From contig NZ_CP177134.1 in assembly GCF_046736045.1 (NCBI RefSeq), forward strand, positions 1,488,001 to 1,552,000: 64,000 nt of DNA, written 5' to 3'. The notes beneath the pieces are model-generated. The model was not told where the DNA came from and ran no database searches. It saw only the letters and a list, made by a program, of their open reading frames with translations. The position numbers and the translations under genes were made by a program. This document shows, piece by piece, positions 1-8,838 of the stretch. This DNA is from Leptospira_A sp046736045. Lineage in GTDB: Bacteria > Spirochaetota > Leptospiria > Leptospirales > Leptospiraceae. How positions within the stretch are numbered: the first letter of the stretch is position 1; the number at the start of each line of letters is the position of its first letter.

Positions 1-1016
1 TGATTGTAGTATTCCAAAACTTTTTTTTGATCTTGAATTAAAGTTAAACGCTGTATCGGATCAGTAAGGCAATCGTTTATTTTTTTTGCCAGCGCTTCAT
101 GTTTTTTGGAATGAAATCTGATTCCGCCTTCCCTCATTGTAGAGGCGATCGCACCTTGTTCAAAAGCAAATACAGGCAATTCCATTCCGAAGGCTTCCAA
201 AATGGGCAGACAAAAACCTTCGTGTTCACTCATGGAAACAAAAGCATTTGATTTTGATAAAACTTGTAATACTTCTTCGTCGGAAAGTCCTTGAAGGAAT
301 AAAACCTTCTCTTCCAAATTCAAATCGGAAACTTTTTTTAAAAGCAGATCAAAGTATCCGTCAAAAGCACCAATCACAGATCCGACACAATATAGTTTCG
401 CATCGGTATGTGTTCGCGCCCAAATGGAAAAAAAATCAATCAGATCTTCCCATTTTTTCTGCGGTGAAAAACGCCCTATGAAACAAATGGAACCATCATC
501 TTTTTTTTTTGGTTCTGATTCGGAACTGAGATAGGTTTTGCAAATGGGAACTGTGGTAACATTTTCGAAATCATACCCTTCTATGATATGTTCGTTGTAG
601 GATGAACAACACCATACTGCATCGCAGATGATAGCCAACGAAGCAATCTCCAGATAAGACATGGATTCAAAACGTTCCATAGAATTATAAATTTCAGGAG
701 TCGTCGTATTTTTATAAAATGATGCGGGAGTTATATTATGAAAGCGTAATATTTTTTTGCCTGGAAGAGCTTGGAAATGTTCCAAAGGATATCCTTCTCC
801 TCCGTAATGTAATATATGTATATCGTCTTTCGTTAATGAAAGTTCCGAATAACAATTGTGATATGTTACGGAATTCAGTTTTTCTGCTTTTCGGGGAAGT
901 CTTGTTACAAAATGCGAATTCCAACCCAAGTTCTGAAATTCTTTACTTAAACCTTTCGCATCATTGCCTACTCCATCGGAATCTTTCAGCTCGTCTAAGT
1001 GCTGAAATACATTCAT
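1..1016 (-). CDS. glycosyltransferase family 4, C-terminus beyond the window
   Basis: Reading from an ATG at 1016 on the minus strand gives 338 codons without a stop, running off the left edge. The N-terminal motif DGVGNDAKGL is typical of the acceptor Rossmann domain of GT-B enzymes. The donor half shows FIGRFSPQKKWEDLI and the EX7E-like SEHEGFCLPILEAF, as in GT4 retaining enzymes that move a sugar from a nucleotide donor. Its ATG overlaps the stop of the upstream gene by one base (TAATG), so the two are translationally coupled. With the deoxysugar reductase nearby this suggests a surface polysaccharide (O-antigen) locus. The sugar and linkage cannot be read from the sequence. Confidence 0.85.
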   Translation of the reverse strand, partial: MNVFQHLDELKDSDGVGNDAKGLSKEFQNLGWNSHFVTRLPRKAEKLNSVTYHNCYSELSLTKDDIHILHYGGEGYPLEHFQALPGKKILRFHNITPASFYKNTTTPEIYNSMERFESMSYLEIASLAIICDAVWCCSSYNEHIIEGYDFENVTTVPICKTYLSSESEPKKKDDGSICFIGRFSPQKKWEDLIDFFSIWARTHTDAKLYCVGSVIGAFDGYFDLLLKKVSDLNLEEKVLFLQGLSDEEVLQVLSKSNAFVSMSEHEGFCLPILEAFGMELPVFAFEQGAIASTMREGGIRFHSKKHEALAKKINDCLTDPIQRLTLIQDQKKVLEYYN

Positions 1017-2035
1017 TAGGAAATCTTTTTATAACGTAGGATTTTTTTAGTGGAAGATTTTGATAGATCCCTTTCTTCCGAAAGTCCGAATGTCAAAAGA
1101 TAACCGGGAAGTTTTCTTTGATCAATCTTGCTCAATTGAATGTCTTGGAACGGACTATGATTGTTTTGATTTTCCAACTGAATTGAAAAATACAGATAAC
1201 TATTCGGTTGTAGTGCATTCGAAATCTCGGCAAAAATCCTTTCCAAAACGATCGAAGGGAATTGGTTTAATGAAAGTCCGATTATAATATGATTTGTTTC
1301 TGAAAGTTTTAAAGGAAATATGGATTCCGATAATCTGATGTTTGAGGTGATCTTTTTTTGAACAAATTCGAATTCGTTTTTATTTTCAGTATAAGATTCA
1401 AAAGGGATCGATTCAATAGTTAGTTTTTTAAGTAATGTTCCCCATTCCGGAAAAAGAGCGATTAGTTTCCCTTTTCCTTTCATATCCGAAATGGCAAGGT
1501 CCCAATCATCTGTCAATCCCGCGTCATCCATAAATTGGTAGTTGGCCCAACCAAACTTTGGTTCGCCGGTTGCGGATTTCAGGTCGACTTGGAGCAAATG
1601 GTCTTTATAAAAACTTTCAAATCTTTTTTCAAGATTTTGCATTCTTTTTGCAATACGAATTAACTCATGTAAGACGGAAAAGAACGCTTTGATCCGGTTT
1701 TCCGATAATTTTTTGTCAACTAACCCGTAGAATTCGATAAACCGTGTGAATATGAATTTTATCGGGCCTTTCACAAACCAGAGTTTTGGGTTTGTGAATT
1801 TGGGAGGTGCGATCCCTTTTTCAAATAAGTGCGCTGTTCCGGCCGGGTCGAATTTGCGATAACCTTCGGGAGATTCCGGTTGGAATTGCATTTGAGAGAT
1901 CCTTTCCAGCTCGAGTTTCGTCGGAGGAGGAAGCGGGATCTTGGATTCGATTCCACGCATGATTTCTCTTACATCAATTTGCGGATCTCTTATTTCCAAA
2001 AATGGCGTGGGGCTAAGGCTAGGGTCGTTTTCCAC
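1016..2035 (-). CDS. O-antigen locus protein, degenerate methyltransferase-like
   Basis: 339 residues from a GTG start. The N-terminus (IDVREIMRGIESKIP, followed by a Pro-rich stretch) resembles the leader seen on many O-antigen locus methyltransferases and glycosyltransferases. The C-terminal half (about 165-339) has the strand order of a class I SAM methyltransferase, with an acidic strand end near ALFPEWGTLL and a hydrophobic strand HIIIGLSL, but no clear glycine-rich SAM motif. It may therefore be inactive or bind another ligand. It is co-transcribed with the glycosyltransferase by a one-base overlap. No signal peptide or membrane segment is visible. Family assignment is an inference. Confidence 0.55.
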   Translation of the reverse strand: MENDPSLSPTPFLEIRDPQIDVREIMRGIESKIPLPPPTKLELERISQMQFQPESPEGYRKFDPAGTAHLFEKGIAPPKFTNPKLWFVKGPIKFIFTRFIEFYGLVDKKLSENRIKAFFSVLHELIRIAKRMQNLEKRFESFYKDHLLQVDLKSATGEPKFGWANYQFMDDAGLTDDWDLAISDMKGKGKLIALFPEWGTLLKKLTIESIPFESYTENKNEFEFVQKKITSNIRLSESIFPLKLSETNHIIIGLSLNQFPSIVLERIFAEISNALQPNSYLYFSIQLENQNNHSPFQDIQLSKIDQRKLPGYLLTFGLSEERDLSKSSTKKILRYKKIS

Positions 2036-2119
2036 GGAATTCTTTCTTGTTGAGAGGATTTGAAATTTTAGGATGATGGCAACTAAATCTTAGAATTGGA
2101 TCGGAAAATTCCCCTATAT

Positions 2120-3034
2120 ATGGAAAAAATAAAAACTTTGGTAACAGGTGGGACAGGATTTGTCGGAAAATACCTCGTTTCGAGCCTAAACCAGAGCGGA
2201 GAATACGATATTTCTCTTTTTTCCGCAGACATCCGAGACAAACAGGCTACGGAAGAAATTATAAATTCCGTCCGCCCTTCCGTTGTATTTCATTTGGCAG
2301 CACAACCGTTTGTTCCCAGAGCAATTGAAGATCCTTGGGAAACCGAGGAAATCAATGTCAAAGGTACTTTAAATTTATTAGAGTCCCTCCATCGTTTGGG
2401 AAAACCGGTAAGAATGCTTTATGTGTCTTCTGCCGATGTGTACGGTCGCCAAAAGGAAGAATCACTTCCGCTTTCGGAAACTTTGATCCCAAAACCGATC
2501 AATCCCTATTCGGGAAGTAAACTCGCCGCCGAATCTTATTGCAGGCAATATTCGGTATATGATAAAAATTTAACAGTTGTTATCGCTCGTCCTTTCAATC
2601 ATATCGGAATCGGACAAAGATTGGAATTTGTAATTCCTAATTTTTGCAAACAGATCATTCAGGCCAAAATGGATCGCCGGGATTTTATAGAAGTAGGGGA
2701 CTTGAATCCCACCCGTGATTTTTCCCATGTGCAGGATATCGTTAACGGTTATCTGACTTTAGTGAAAAAGGGAGAAGGCGGAGAAATTTATAACATCTGT
2801 TCCGGTAAAGAAACAAGCATTCGTTATATGGTTGAAGAATTGATCAAAATTTCAGGTGTTCAATTGGAATATAAAGTAGATGCGGACAGAGTCCGGTCTG
2901 CGGAAACCTCGCGTGTATTCGGAAACAATGATAAATTGGTAAAACTCGGCTGGTCTCCGGTATTCCATCTACCGGAAACTCTTAGAGAAATTTATACATC
3001 AATGGAAAACGACCAAACTTTATTCAATCACTGA
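2120..3034 (+). CDS. rmd: NAD(P)-dependent deoxysugar reductase, GDP-6-deoxy-mannose reductase-like
   Basis: Extended SDR enzyme of 304 residues. It has the nucleotide-binding motif TGGTGFVG near the N-terminus, the conserved SSADVYG and the catalytic YSGSK (Tyr-X3-Lys). RPFNHIG and GDLNPTRDF are characteristic of the Rmd / GDP-mannose 4,6-dehydratase branch, which makes GDP-D-rhamnose or related GDP-6-deoxyhexoses for surface glycans. A TTG at 2096 would add eight residues (MDRKIPLY), but the Rossmann strand begins just after the ATG at 2120, so I use that. Neither start has a strong ribosome-binding site. It is divergent from the glycosyltransferase operon. The exact sugar product is uncertain. 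Confidence 0.75.
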   Translation: MEKIKTLVTGGTGFVGKYLVSSLNQSGEYDISLFSADIRDKQATEEIINSVRPSVVFHLAAQPFVPRAIEDPWETEEINVKGTLNLLESLHRLGKPVRMLYVSSADVYGRQKEESLPLSETLIPKPINPYSGSKLAAESYCRQYSVYDKNLTVVIARPFNHIGIGQRLEFVIPNFCKQIIQAKMDRRDFIEVGDLNPTRDFSHVQDIVNGYLTLVKKGEGGEIYNICSGKETSIRYMVEELIKISGVQLEYKVDADRVRSAETSRVFGNNDKLVKLGWSPVFHLPETLREIYTSMENDQTLFNH

Positions 3035-4205
3035 TACAGGCTTTTTGAATTTGTTTCCAGTTTTCTTTCGAAACCAATTGTTTTGTTTTTTTCGATTTTT
3101 CATTTGCAATCGTTTTTTGAAATGCTTTCATTCTATCCTCGGTTCGGGGATGTGTGCTCAAAAAGTTTGAAAAATCAAATATGTTTTTCGAAATGGTTTC
3201 TTTTTCTTTATCCGGCTTTTCGGTTTTTTCCGTATGTTCGGCTAGATTTTCTTCTTTTTCCAATCTCTGAAAAAAATGATAAAGCCCGGTGATCGAATAA
3301 TTCGCATCTTTCAGCAATTGAATGGAATAACTATCCGCCTCTTCTTCGAAATCACGTGAAAATTTCAAAACTGCAATTGTAGTTCCGATTTCGGAAATGG
3401 TTTCGATGATTTCATAATCTCCCAATCCGGGTCCGATCACAACACTGACTGCAAACGCAGTTCCCATAGCTTTGATTAGGTTACGAATATGATGTCTTTT
3501 TTCCACATGGGCCAACTCATGTGCTAAAACACCGATTACTTCTTCGGGGTTGCTTGCATTTTGAATCAAACCTGAAAAAAAATAGATTTTTCCGCCTGAC
3601 AAAGCAAATGCGTTTGCTTCCGGTCTGTTTATGATCTGAATTTGGTAATGAAAGGGAGAATCTTTCGGTCGCAGATCTTTCACTGCATCTTCTAAAAACT
3701 TTTGAGCTTCTTTTGATTTGCAAAGTGAAAACCGGGATTCTACCTGTTTGTTTATTTCTACTCCCAATCTTTCATCAAGGCTGGTAGGAATGAAAAGATG
3801 AAGTTTTAATAAGGCAAAATAATAAAAACTACCTATGATCGCTGTGAGAACAATGCCAAATAAAAATGCAGCACGCAAATCAATTTGTTTCAATGAATAG
3901 AGGAGGTTATGCCACGGCCCTTGTTTCTTTTTGTTTGCAATCCAGATGGATTTCAATTGTAATTTTTCTTCTTTTGAACAAAAGATTTCTATTACCGGAC
4001 TTTCGATTGTTTCATCAGGAAGAATGGTAAACCTGCAGCCATTTGATAGAATTTCGAAATTCGCCAAACTCTCGATAGAGAATTTTTGAGTTTGGATTCC
4101 GGATTGGAAACTGATTTGATTATGAATGAATGAAGCGACCCCCTCTTCGGGGATCGCCGACTTTCCATTAAAGTAACGCGCTTTAAATTCTAATTTTTGA
4201 TTCAC
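3024..4205 (-). CDS. M48 family zinc metalloprotease, membrane-anchored
   Basis: 393 residues from a GTG start. An N-terminal soluble domain (about 1-115) resembling the DUF7092-type module of Oma1/BepA-like proteases precedes one membrane segment (about 120-145). The peptidase domain carries HELAH near residue 228 and the third zinc-ligand motif EEEAD near 292, both intact. It probably acts on envelope proteins in quality control. A charged Glu/Lys-rich linker lies near 330-350. It starts in a one-base overlap (TAGTG) with the stop of the DUF898 gene, so the two form an operon. Its 3' end overlaps the convergent sugar reductase gene by 11 bases. Confidence 0.85.
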   Translation of the reverse strand: MNQKLEFKARYFNGKSAIPEEGVASFIHNQISFQSGIQTQKFSIESLANFEILSNGCRFTILPDETIESPVIEIFCSKEEKLQLKSIWIANKKKQGPWHNLLYSLKQIDLRAAFLFGIVLTAIIGSFYYFALLKLHLFIPTSLDERLGVEINKQVESRFSLCKSKEAQKFLEDAVKDLRPKDSPFHYQIQIINRPEANAFALSGGKIYFFSGLIQNASNPEEVIGVLAHELAHVEKRHHIRNLIKAMGTAFAVSVVIGPGLGDYEIIETISEIGTTIAVLKFSRDFEEEADSYSIQLLKDANYSITGLYHFFQRLEKEENLAEHTEKTEKPDKEKETISKNIFDFSNFLSTHPRTEDRMKAFQKTIANEKSKKTKQLVSKENWKQIQKACISD

Positions 4206-5161
4206 TAGTATGAGAGAAAACCTTCTAATGTTTCTGCAAGTACTTCCAATCCTTCTGCTGTCGCGGAAGCGGTTGGATCCGCTTGCGCTGAGATGCTTCC
4301 GAAATCAACTTCAGTTTCCAAACTTACCGTTTCAAAAAATAATTTGGTAATTCGAACGATTGCCCATGCAAAACCGATTCCAAAAGTAAAAATTACAATC
4401 AGATAAGCAATGATAATGTTTACGAATAAGTCCAAACCTTTGAGATCGGACTGAAATTTTTTGCCTTGGAAAGATCTGTGGCTCCAGATATAATTTTGTA
4501 ATTCTGCAATGAACCAGGAAGAGTAAATTCCAAGAGTAATGATGGAAAGAAAAACACCTTTTAAGTAAATAAAGAAAAGTTCCTTTCCGTCCGCTTGGAA
4601 TCCGAAGTTTGTATTTCCGTATCGTGTTTTAGAGGATGTATATGCTTCTTTTTCAGCATAGAACCAAGGATAATAGATACCTAAAGTAACAATTGTTAAT
4701 AACCCGCCTTTCAGAAAAATTTTTGCGAGTTCCAAACCTTTTCCGTCAAATCCGAAACGAAGATTGCGATAACCGGTTCTTGAAGTGAGGTACTTTCTTG
4801 AACCCACTATAACGAAAGGGATGATTCCCAGAAAAAAACCAATCGTGAGAATGGCCGGTACAATTTGAGCAAGTGTTACATTGATCGTTCCTAAAACCTT
4901 TCCGATGATCTGAAGAATGATTACACCGACGGTTATGATCGCTACTGCTTTTATAAAACCGATAAATCTTTCTTTCCCCGTTCCATGGAAAGAGAATCTT
5001 TCTCCCGCCCATTCTACGTTTTCAGCTATATATTTCTGAGTATTGGTTTTTGCCCAAAAACTGTAGATACCGAATGTGATAACCGTTAGAAATCCATTTT
5101 TCAGTAGGATTAGAAAGAGAGCGCCTCCCGTAGCATGGTAAGTAAATCTTTTATTGTCCAT
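4205..5161 (-). CDS. DUF898 (YjgN-like) integral membrane protein
   Basis: 318 residues with repeated modules of the pattern hydrophobic helix, then TFGIYSFWAKTNTQKYI or TLGIYYPWFYAEKEAY or TLGIYSSWFIAELQNY. This repeated G-I-Y-x-x-W-x-x-x signature is the hallmark of the DUF898/YjgN family, whose function is unknown. About six to eight membrane segments are predicted by eye. It precedes the M48 protease with a one-base overlap, so the pair may act together in the inner membrane, as DUF898 and M48 genes do in other bacteria. The Ala/Thr/Glu-rich tail after about residue 290 is probably cytoplasmic and disordered. Confidence 0.85.
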   Translation of the reverse strand: MDNKRFTYHATGGALFLILLKNGFLTVITFGIYSFWAKTNTQKYIAENVEWAGERFSFHGTGKERFIGFIKAVAIITVGVIILQIIGKVLGTINVTLAQIVPAILTIGFFLGIIPFVIVGSRKYLTSRTGYRNLRFGFDGKGLELAKIFLKGGLLTIVTLGIYYPWFYAEKEAYTSSKTRYGNTNFGFQADGKELFFIYLKGVFLSIITLGIYSSWFIAELQNYIWSHRSFQGKKFQSDLKGLDLFVNIIIAYLIVIFTFGIGFAWAIVRITKLFFETVSLETEVDFGSISAQADPTASATAEGLEVLAETLEGFLSY

Positions 5162-5506
5162 CAGTGCCTGCCTATCGAATTCTTGTGGGACTAATTGAAC
5201 TCCAAGCCCTTGGAAAGGTAAAGAAAAATATTGACTGGAATTAATAAATATTTAGCTAACTTCGGTTTGTCGAAACTTTAATACTTTATAATTTACTCAT
5301 GTTGAAACGGGTATTGAACAAAATTCAAAATCGTGAAATTTCTGAACAGGATTCAGGTAACGTTATATATTGAAATTGAGTAAGAGTTTGCTCTTAAAAC
5401 GGGGGGTTTTAAACTAGCACTAACAGCTATAAAATATAAAACTTATTTCAGATTTCGGATGATTTCCGATGTCTAAACTAAGCGACCCGAGTCAGGATTT
5501 TCACAA
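5162..5506. other. 345-base intergenic region between divergent genes
   Basis: No open reading frame with coding character is visible. The region is AT-rich and must hold the promoters for the minus-strand DUF898/M48 operon and the plus-strand secreted protein/patatin pair. Two adjacent small hairpins at 5381-5412, listed separately, are its only conspicuous structure. Confidence 0.6.
5381..5412 (+). promoter_or_regulatory. two overlapping, mutually exclusive hairpins
   Basis: Hairpin A is TAAGAG-tttg-CTCTTA (5381-5396). Hairpin B is TTAAAAC-ggggg-GTTTTAA (5394-5412). Both stems are perfect and share the bases TTA at 5394-5396, so they cannot both form fully. They lie about 95 bases upstream of the start at 5507. 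An RNA switch or operator is possible, but no ligand class is recognisable. Confidence 0.3.
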
Positions 5507-5791
5507 ATGGTTTTAAAAGTTTTGTTCCCGTTCAGTTTATTCCTTCTGATATCTTTGTCCTTGTTTTCCCAGTCCGAGTTGCCCCCCACAGCCGGGGACT
5601 TAAAAGGACAAGATCGATCTGTCATCCAACCCCCCGAAAGAAAAGAGAAAAAAGGCTGCTGCAAGATCAAATATCCGGCGGGAGGTTATGATTTTTTTCT
5701 TTCAACCGAGGAAGCCTGTCGTAGTAGTTTATATTTTGATAGATATTTGGGAGAAAACAATACATTATGCCTCCGTTGGGAAGAGGACTAG
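5507..5791 (+). CDS. small secreted cysteine-containing protein, unknown
   Basis: 94 residues. An N-terminal signal peptide (MVLKVLFPFSLFLLISLSLF) is followed by a mature part of about 70 residues with a Cys pair in KKGCCKIKYPAGGYDFF and two further Cys (EEAC, NTLC). Four cysteines suggest two disulfides in the periplasm or outside. A weak ribosome-binding site (CAGGA) lies 9 bases before the ATG. The reading frame overlaps the patatin start by 25 bases, so they are probably co-expressed. I do not recognise the family; similar CCxI-KYP segments occur in other Leptospira exported proteins as far as I recall. Confidence 0.6.
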   Translation: MVLKVLFPFSLFLLISLSLFSQSELPPTAGDLKGQDRSVIQPPERKEKKGCCKIKYPAGGYDFFLSTEEACRSSLYFDRYLGENNTLCLRWEED

Positions 5792-6756
5792 ATTTGCCTA
5801 ACTTCGCTGAGGTGAAGGATCAATTATTACAAACCATCAATCGATTCATTCCTCTGTATGAAGTCTCTCTCGCGATTGCAGGGGGAGGTTGCAAGGCTCT
5901 TTACGGTTTAGGGATCGGTAGGGTTCTTCGGGAATGGGGTGTTCGGTTCAATGAAGTATCCGGTGTTTCCGCAGGCGCTGCCATGGCACTTTGTATTCTC
6001 TCCGAGTCCGAAGAAGAAACAGTCGAATACTTCGAAGAAATTACCCGCCGCAATTCCAGCAATTTTCATTTTTCCAATCTGCTTCGTGGAGAACCTACGT
6101 TTCCTCATGAAGAGATGTACCGCAGAGGGATTCGTTTCGGTCTCAGATTCGATCGCATCCTAGCTTCCGGGGCAAAAGTCATCATCCATACGGTAAAGGC
6201 TTATCCTCAGGAAAACTCTCTTAAAAATAAATTTCGTCTGGCAAGACTGATCAGTGAAACCGGCAGAGCATTTTTGTTAGATGATAGGGACCGTGGTGAA
6301 GGCAAATCTGCCAGCAGGATTTCAGAGATTGTTAAAAAGTGGAAAATGCAAGACGTTGATTTTACGGAAAAGGATTTTCATAATCCCGAAGTCATCGAAC
6401 AATTCATTCTCAACTCATCTTCCATTCCTCCGATCGTAGACTTTCAATCCGTAAATGGAGAGTATTATTTGGACGGGGGACTTACGAACAATCTGGTCAT
6501 CGAAAAATTTTCCCCAGGGGCAAAGATCATAGGGATTCATTATGAATCTTCCACCATCGTCGGCAAAGATCCTGATATATTAAAAAAAACGTATATGATG
6601 CGCCCTTCCCGGCCTTTGACCATCACATCTTTTGATTATACCAATCCCGCCGGTTTAAGGGATGCCTATGAATTGGGAAAAGCGGACGCAAGAGCTCAAA
6701 AACATCAGATATTGGAGTTTTTACAAAGAGACGCCAGCTCATTTATGCCGATTTGA
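5767..6756 (+). CDS. patatin-like phospholipase
   Basis: 329 residues. Patatin-fold features are present in order: the oxyanion glycine loop AGGGCKALYGLG (about 38-49), the nucleophile elbow GVSAG with Ser at about 68, and the catalytic DGG motif in YYLDGGLTNN near 236. The Ser/Asp dyad is therefore intact, and lipid acyl hydrolase activity is expected. No signal peptide is visible, so it acts in the cytoplasm or is exported by another route. The start at 5767 lies within the preceding small gene. The 3' end overlaps the convergent aminotransferase gene by 52 bases. Confidence 0.85.
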   Translation: MPPLGRGLDLPNFAEVKDQLLQTINRFIPLYEVSLAIAGGGCKALYGLGIGRVLREWGVRFNEVSGVSAGAAMALCILSESEEETVEYFEEITRRNSSNFHFSNLLRGEPTFPHEEMYRRGIRFGLRFDRILASGAKVIIHTVKAYPQENSLKNKFRLARLISETGRAFLLDDRDRGEGKSASRISEIVKKWKMQDVDFTEKDFHNPEVIEQFILNSSSIPPIVDFQSVNGEYYLDGGLTNNLVIEKFSPGAKIIGIHYESSTIVGKDPDILKKTYMMRPSRPLTITSFDYTNPAGLRDAYELGKADARAQKHQILEFLQRDASSFMPI

Positions 6757-7940
6757 AATTGATTTTCCGGAACAATCAAACTGATGATCAAAATGGTTCT
6801 GTCTTCCGGAAATCCAAACCATTCTCCGGGGTGCAGATAGATATTTTTTTCGCTTAATATTTGTTCAGCGAATGATTCGCCGGAATGATTTGTATTTTTG
6901 ATTTCCAACATTCCGTACCAACCTGCTTTTCCATAGGACCAGCGAAATGAATCTTCCTCTTTCTCGCTTGTATTTAATTCAAAGCTAGCTTTTGCAAATT
7001 CCAAATTTCGCCTAACTCTACTTAGAATTCGATTTTGAATCATGGACTTCCACGGAAAAAGATCGTTTAAACTTTGTTGGATCGGAGTATTTACGGAAAG
7101 AAATGTATCTGCAATGATTTCCAGTCCGCTGATCGCCTTTTTTTTAAAATCAGAATCTCCTTGGACGTGAATCCAGCTCAATTTCATCTGGGGCAATGCA
7201 AGCATTTTGGAAATCCCATTTAACACAAAGAATGGTGCTGTAGATGTGCTGGGATAATGATTCAGTGTCTGAGCTTTGTTTTCTTCAAAAATGTAGGTAG
7301 CAAATACCTCATCCAAAATCAACGGAATTCCTTTTTGTTCCGCCCATAAGAACCAATCTTGCCAGTCATTTTTTTCTAAAATAGATCCTGTAGGATTGGA
7401 AGGAGAAACAAGTAAAACAGCTTTGGTAGAAGGTCCGACTTCTTTTTCCATAAGTGCGAGGGAATATTCCCAAGAATCCAGCGACTCATCCCAAAGCAGT
7501 TTGTACTCTTTGACTTTTACGTTTTCCAGTTCTCCCAAAAAATGAAAGAGCGGATAACCGGGAGCAGGGACTAAAATTTCATCACTAGGATTGCAAAGCA
7601 GTTTGAATAAAAAACTATAGGCTTCCGAAGTACTGGAAGTTAAAATCAAATCCTTCGGATCTATTTCCGCACTCCTGGATAAATAATCTTTTGTGATCGC
7701 ATTACGTGCCGTTAGGAGCCCTTGAGGGTTGGGGTCATAAATGGAAGTGGATTCCTTTTCCAAACTATGAGAAAACACTCCGCTAGGAAACTCCAACCCT
7801 ACTTGTGTGGGATTGGAGATCGTGAGATCGATGATTTGGATTTTGTTTTTTTCCTTTTCTTTTTTGATTTGAGAAAGAAGGTTTTCTTCTTCTCCCAAGC
7901 CGAGTTCATTGATTTTATTTGAAAAGGAAACTTTACGCAT
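6705..7940 (-). CDS. class I/II PLP-dependent aminotransferase
   Basis: 411 residues of fold-type I aminotransferase. Family motifs include DLTISNPTQVG and YDPNPQGLLTARNAI near the N-terminus, LVSPSNPTG (the Asn contacting PLP), LDEVFATY (the Asp pairing with the pyridine nitrogen) and the PLP lysine in NGISKMLALPQMKLSW near residue 243. The closest known group is the aspartate/alanine-type enzymes, but the substrate cannot be fixed from sequence. The preceding SDR gene ends 2 bases upstream, so both are in one operon. The last 52 bases overlap the end of the convergent patatin gene. Confidence 0.85.
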   Translation of the reverse strand: MRKVSFSNKINELGLGEEENLLSQIKKEKEKNKIQIIDLTISNPTQVGLEFPSGVFSHSLEKESTSIYDPNPQGLLTARNAITKDYLSRSAEIDPKDLILTSSTSEAYSFLFKLLCNPSDEILVPAPGYPLFHFLGELENVKVKEYKLLWDESLDSWEYSLALMEKEVGPSTKAVLLVSPSNPTGSILEKNDWQDWFLWAEQKGIPLILDEVFATYIFEENKAQTLNHYPSTSTAPFFVLNGISKMLALPQMKLSWIHVQGDSDFKKKAISGLEIIADTFLSVNTPIQQSLNDLFPWKSMIQNRILSRVRRNLEFAKASFELNTSEKEEDSFRWSYGKAGWYGMLEIKNTNHSGESFAEQILSEKNIYLHPGEWFGFPEDRTILIISLIVPENQFQIGINELASLCKNSNI

Positions 7941-7942
7941 GG

Positions 7943-8725
7943 TTACTTTTTGATATAGTTCAAACCTTTTGCAATTTTACGAATCATAAATCGGGGGGAA
8001 ATGCGAATTGATTGTGCCAATAAAAAATTCAACACACCTGCAATTTTGACTACCTTTCCTTTTTTCAAAGCCTTATAACCTTGTTTGGCAACTGTTTCGG
8101 AATCCATTACTAAAATCGGATTGGAAGCGAGTTTGCTTTCATTCATATCCGCCCGATTGAAAAATTCCGTTTTAGTCGGACCGGGACAAAGCACTGAAAC
8201 TTTAATTCCATGCTGGCTTACTTCTTCCGCGAGCCCTTCGGAAAAAGAAAGTACATAAGCTTTGGACGCATAATAGCCGCTCATGTATGGACCCGGCTGG
8301 AAGGCTGCCGTAGATGCGATATTCAGAATTTCGCCTGACTTTCGTTCGATCATTTCGTGTAAAACCATGTGAGTGAGTTCTATCAGACTGACCACATTCA
8401 ACTGAAGCATCTGAGTCTCTTTTGAAAATTCGTTTTCTGCAAAAGCGCCGTTCAATCCGATGCCTGCGTTATTCACCAAACTATCTATGTTTAGGTTTTT
8501 CTTTTTGATTTCTCCGAAAAGTTCTTTGGCTGAACCGGGAACGGAAAGATCCTTTATAAAAATATGCGATTCTTGTCCGTATTTGGTTTTGATTTCATTT
8601 TTTAAAGATTCCAACTTTTCTTTATTACGAGCGACAAGCAATAAAGAGTATCCGTCTTTTGCAAAAAGTTTTGCAAAATCCTTTCCTAAACCGGTAGACG
8701 CTCCTGTGATCAAAACTGTTTTCAT
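7943..8725 (-). CDS. short-chain dehydrogenase/reductase
   Basis: 260 residues of classical SDR. The cofactor motif TGASTGLG lies at 6-13, followed by NNAGIGLNG, the catalytic Ser in LNIASTAAF and YYASK with Tyr near 152. The C-terminal CPGPTKTEFF is typical of the DltE/YqjQ-like branch that acts on acyl or steroid-like substrates with NADP. The end near 240-260 is basic. It is the first gene of a two-gene operon with the aminotransferase. The divergent promoter region shared with the MFS gene holds a perfect palindrome at 8808-8823. Confidence 0.85.
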   Translation of the reverse strand: MKTVLITGASTGLGKDFAKLFAKDGYSLLLVARNKEKLESLKNEIKTKYGQESHIFIKDLSVPGSAKELFGEIKKKNLNIDSLVNNAGIGLNGAFAENEFSKETQMLQLNVVSLIELTHMVLHEMIERKSGEILNIASTAAFQPGPYMSGYYASKAYVLSFSEGLAEEVSQHGIKVSVLCPGPTKTEFFNRADMNESKLASNPILVMDSETVAKQGYKALKKGKVVKIAGVLNFLLAQSIRISPRFMIRKIAKGLNYIKK

Positions 8726-8807
8726 TTTATTTCCCTGGGTAATATCCCTATTTATATTTTAATTTAGACAAGTTTCAGGCAATAAATTTCGAAAATGAAG
8801 TTTCTTT

Positions 8808-8823
8808 TTGACCAGCTGGTCAA
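8808..8823. promoter_or_regulatory. perfect 16-bp palindromic operator candidate
   Basis: TTGACCAGCTGGTCAA is a perfect inverted repeat with no spacer. It lies 15 bases upstream of the MFS start and 82 bases from the divergent SDR start. Half-sites of this form (TGACC/GGTCA) are common for TetR-type efflux repressors. The first six bases also resemble a -35 hexamer. No regulator gene is adjacent. Confidence 0.55.
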
Positions 8824-8838
8824 CGATGGTATTATCTT

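Noticed and set aside
8808..8835. TTGACC and TATTAT as -35/-10 of the MFS gene
   Set aside because: The spacing is good, but transcription would begin 1-3 bases past the ATG, so I treat the palindrome as an operator only.
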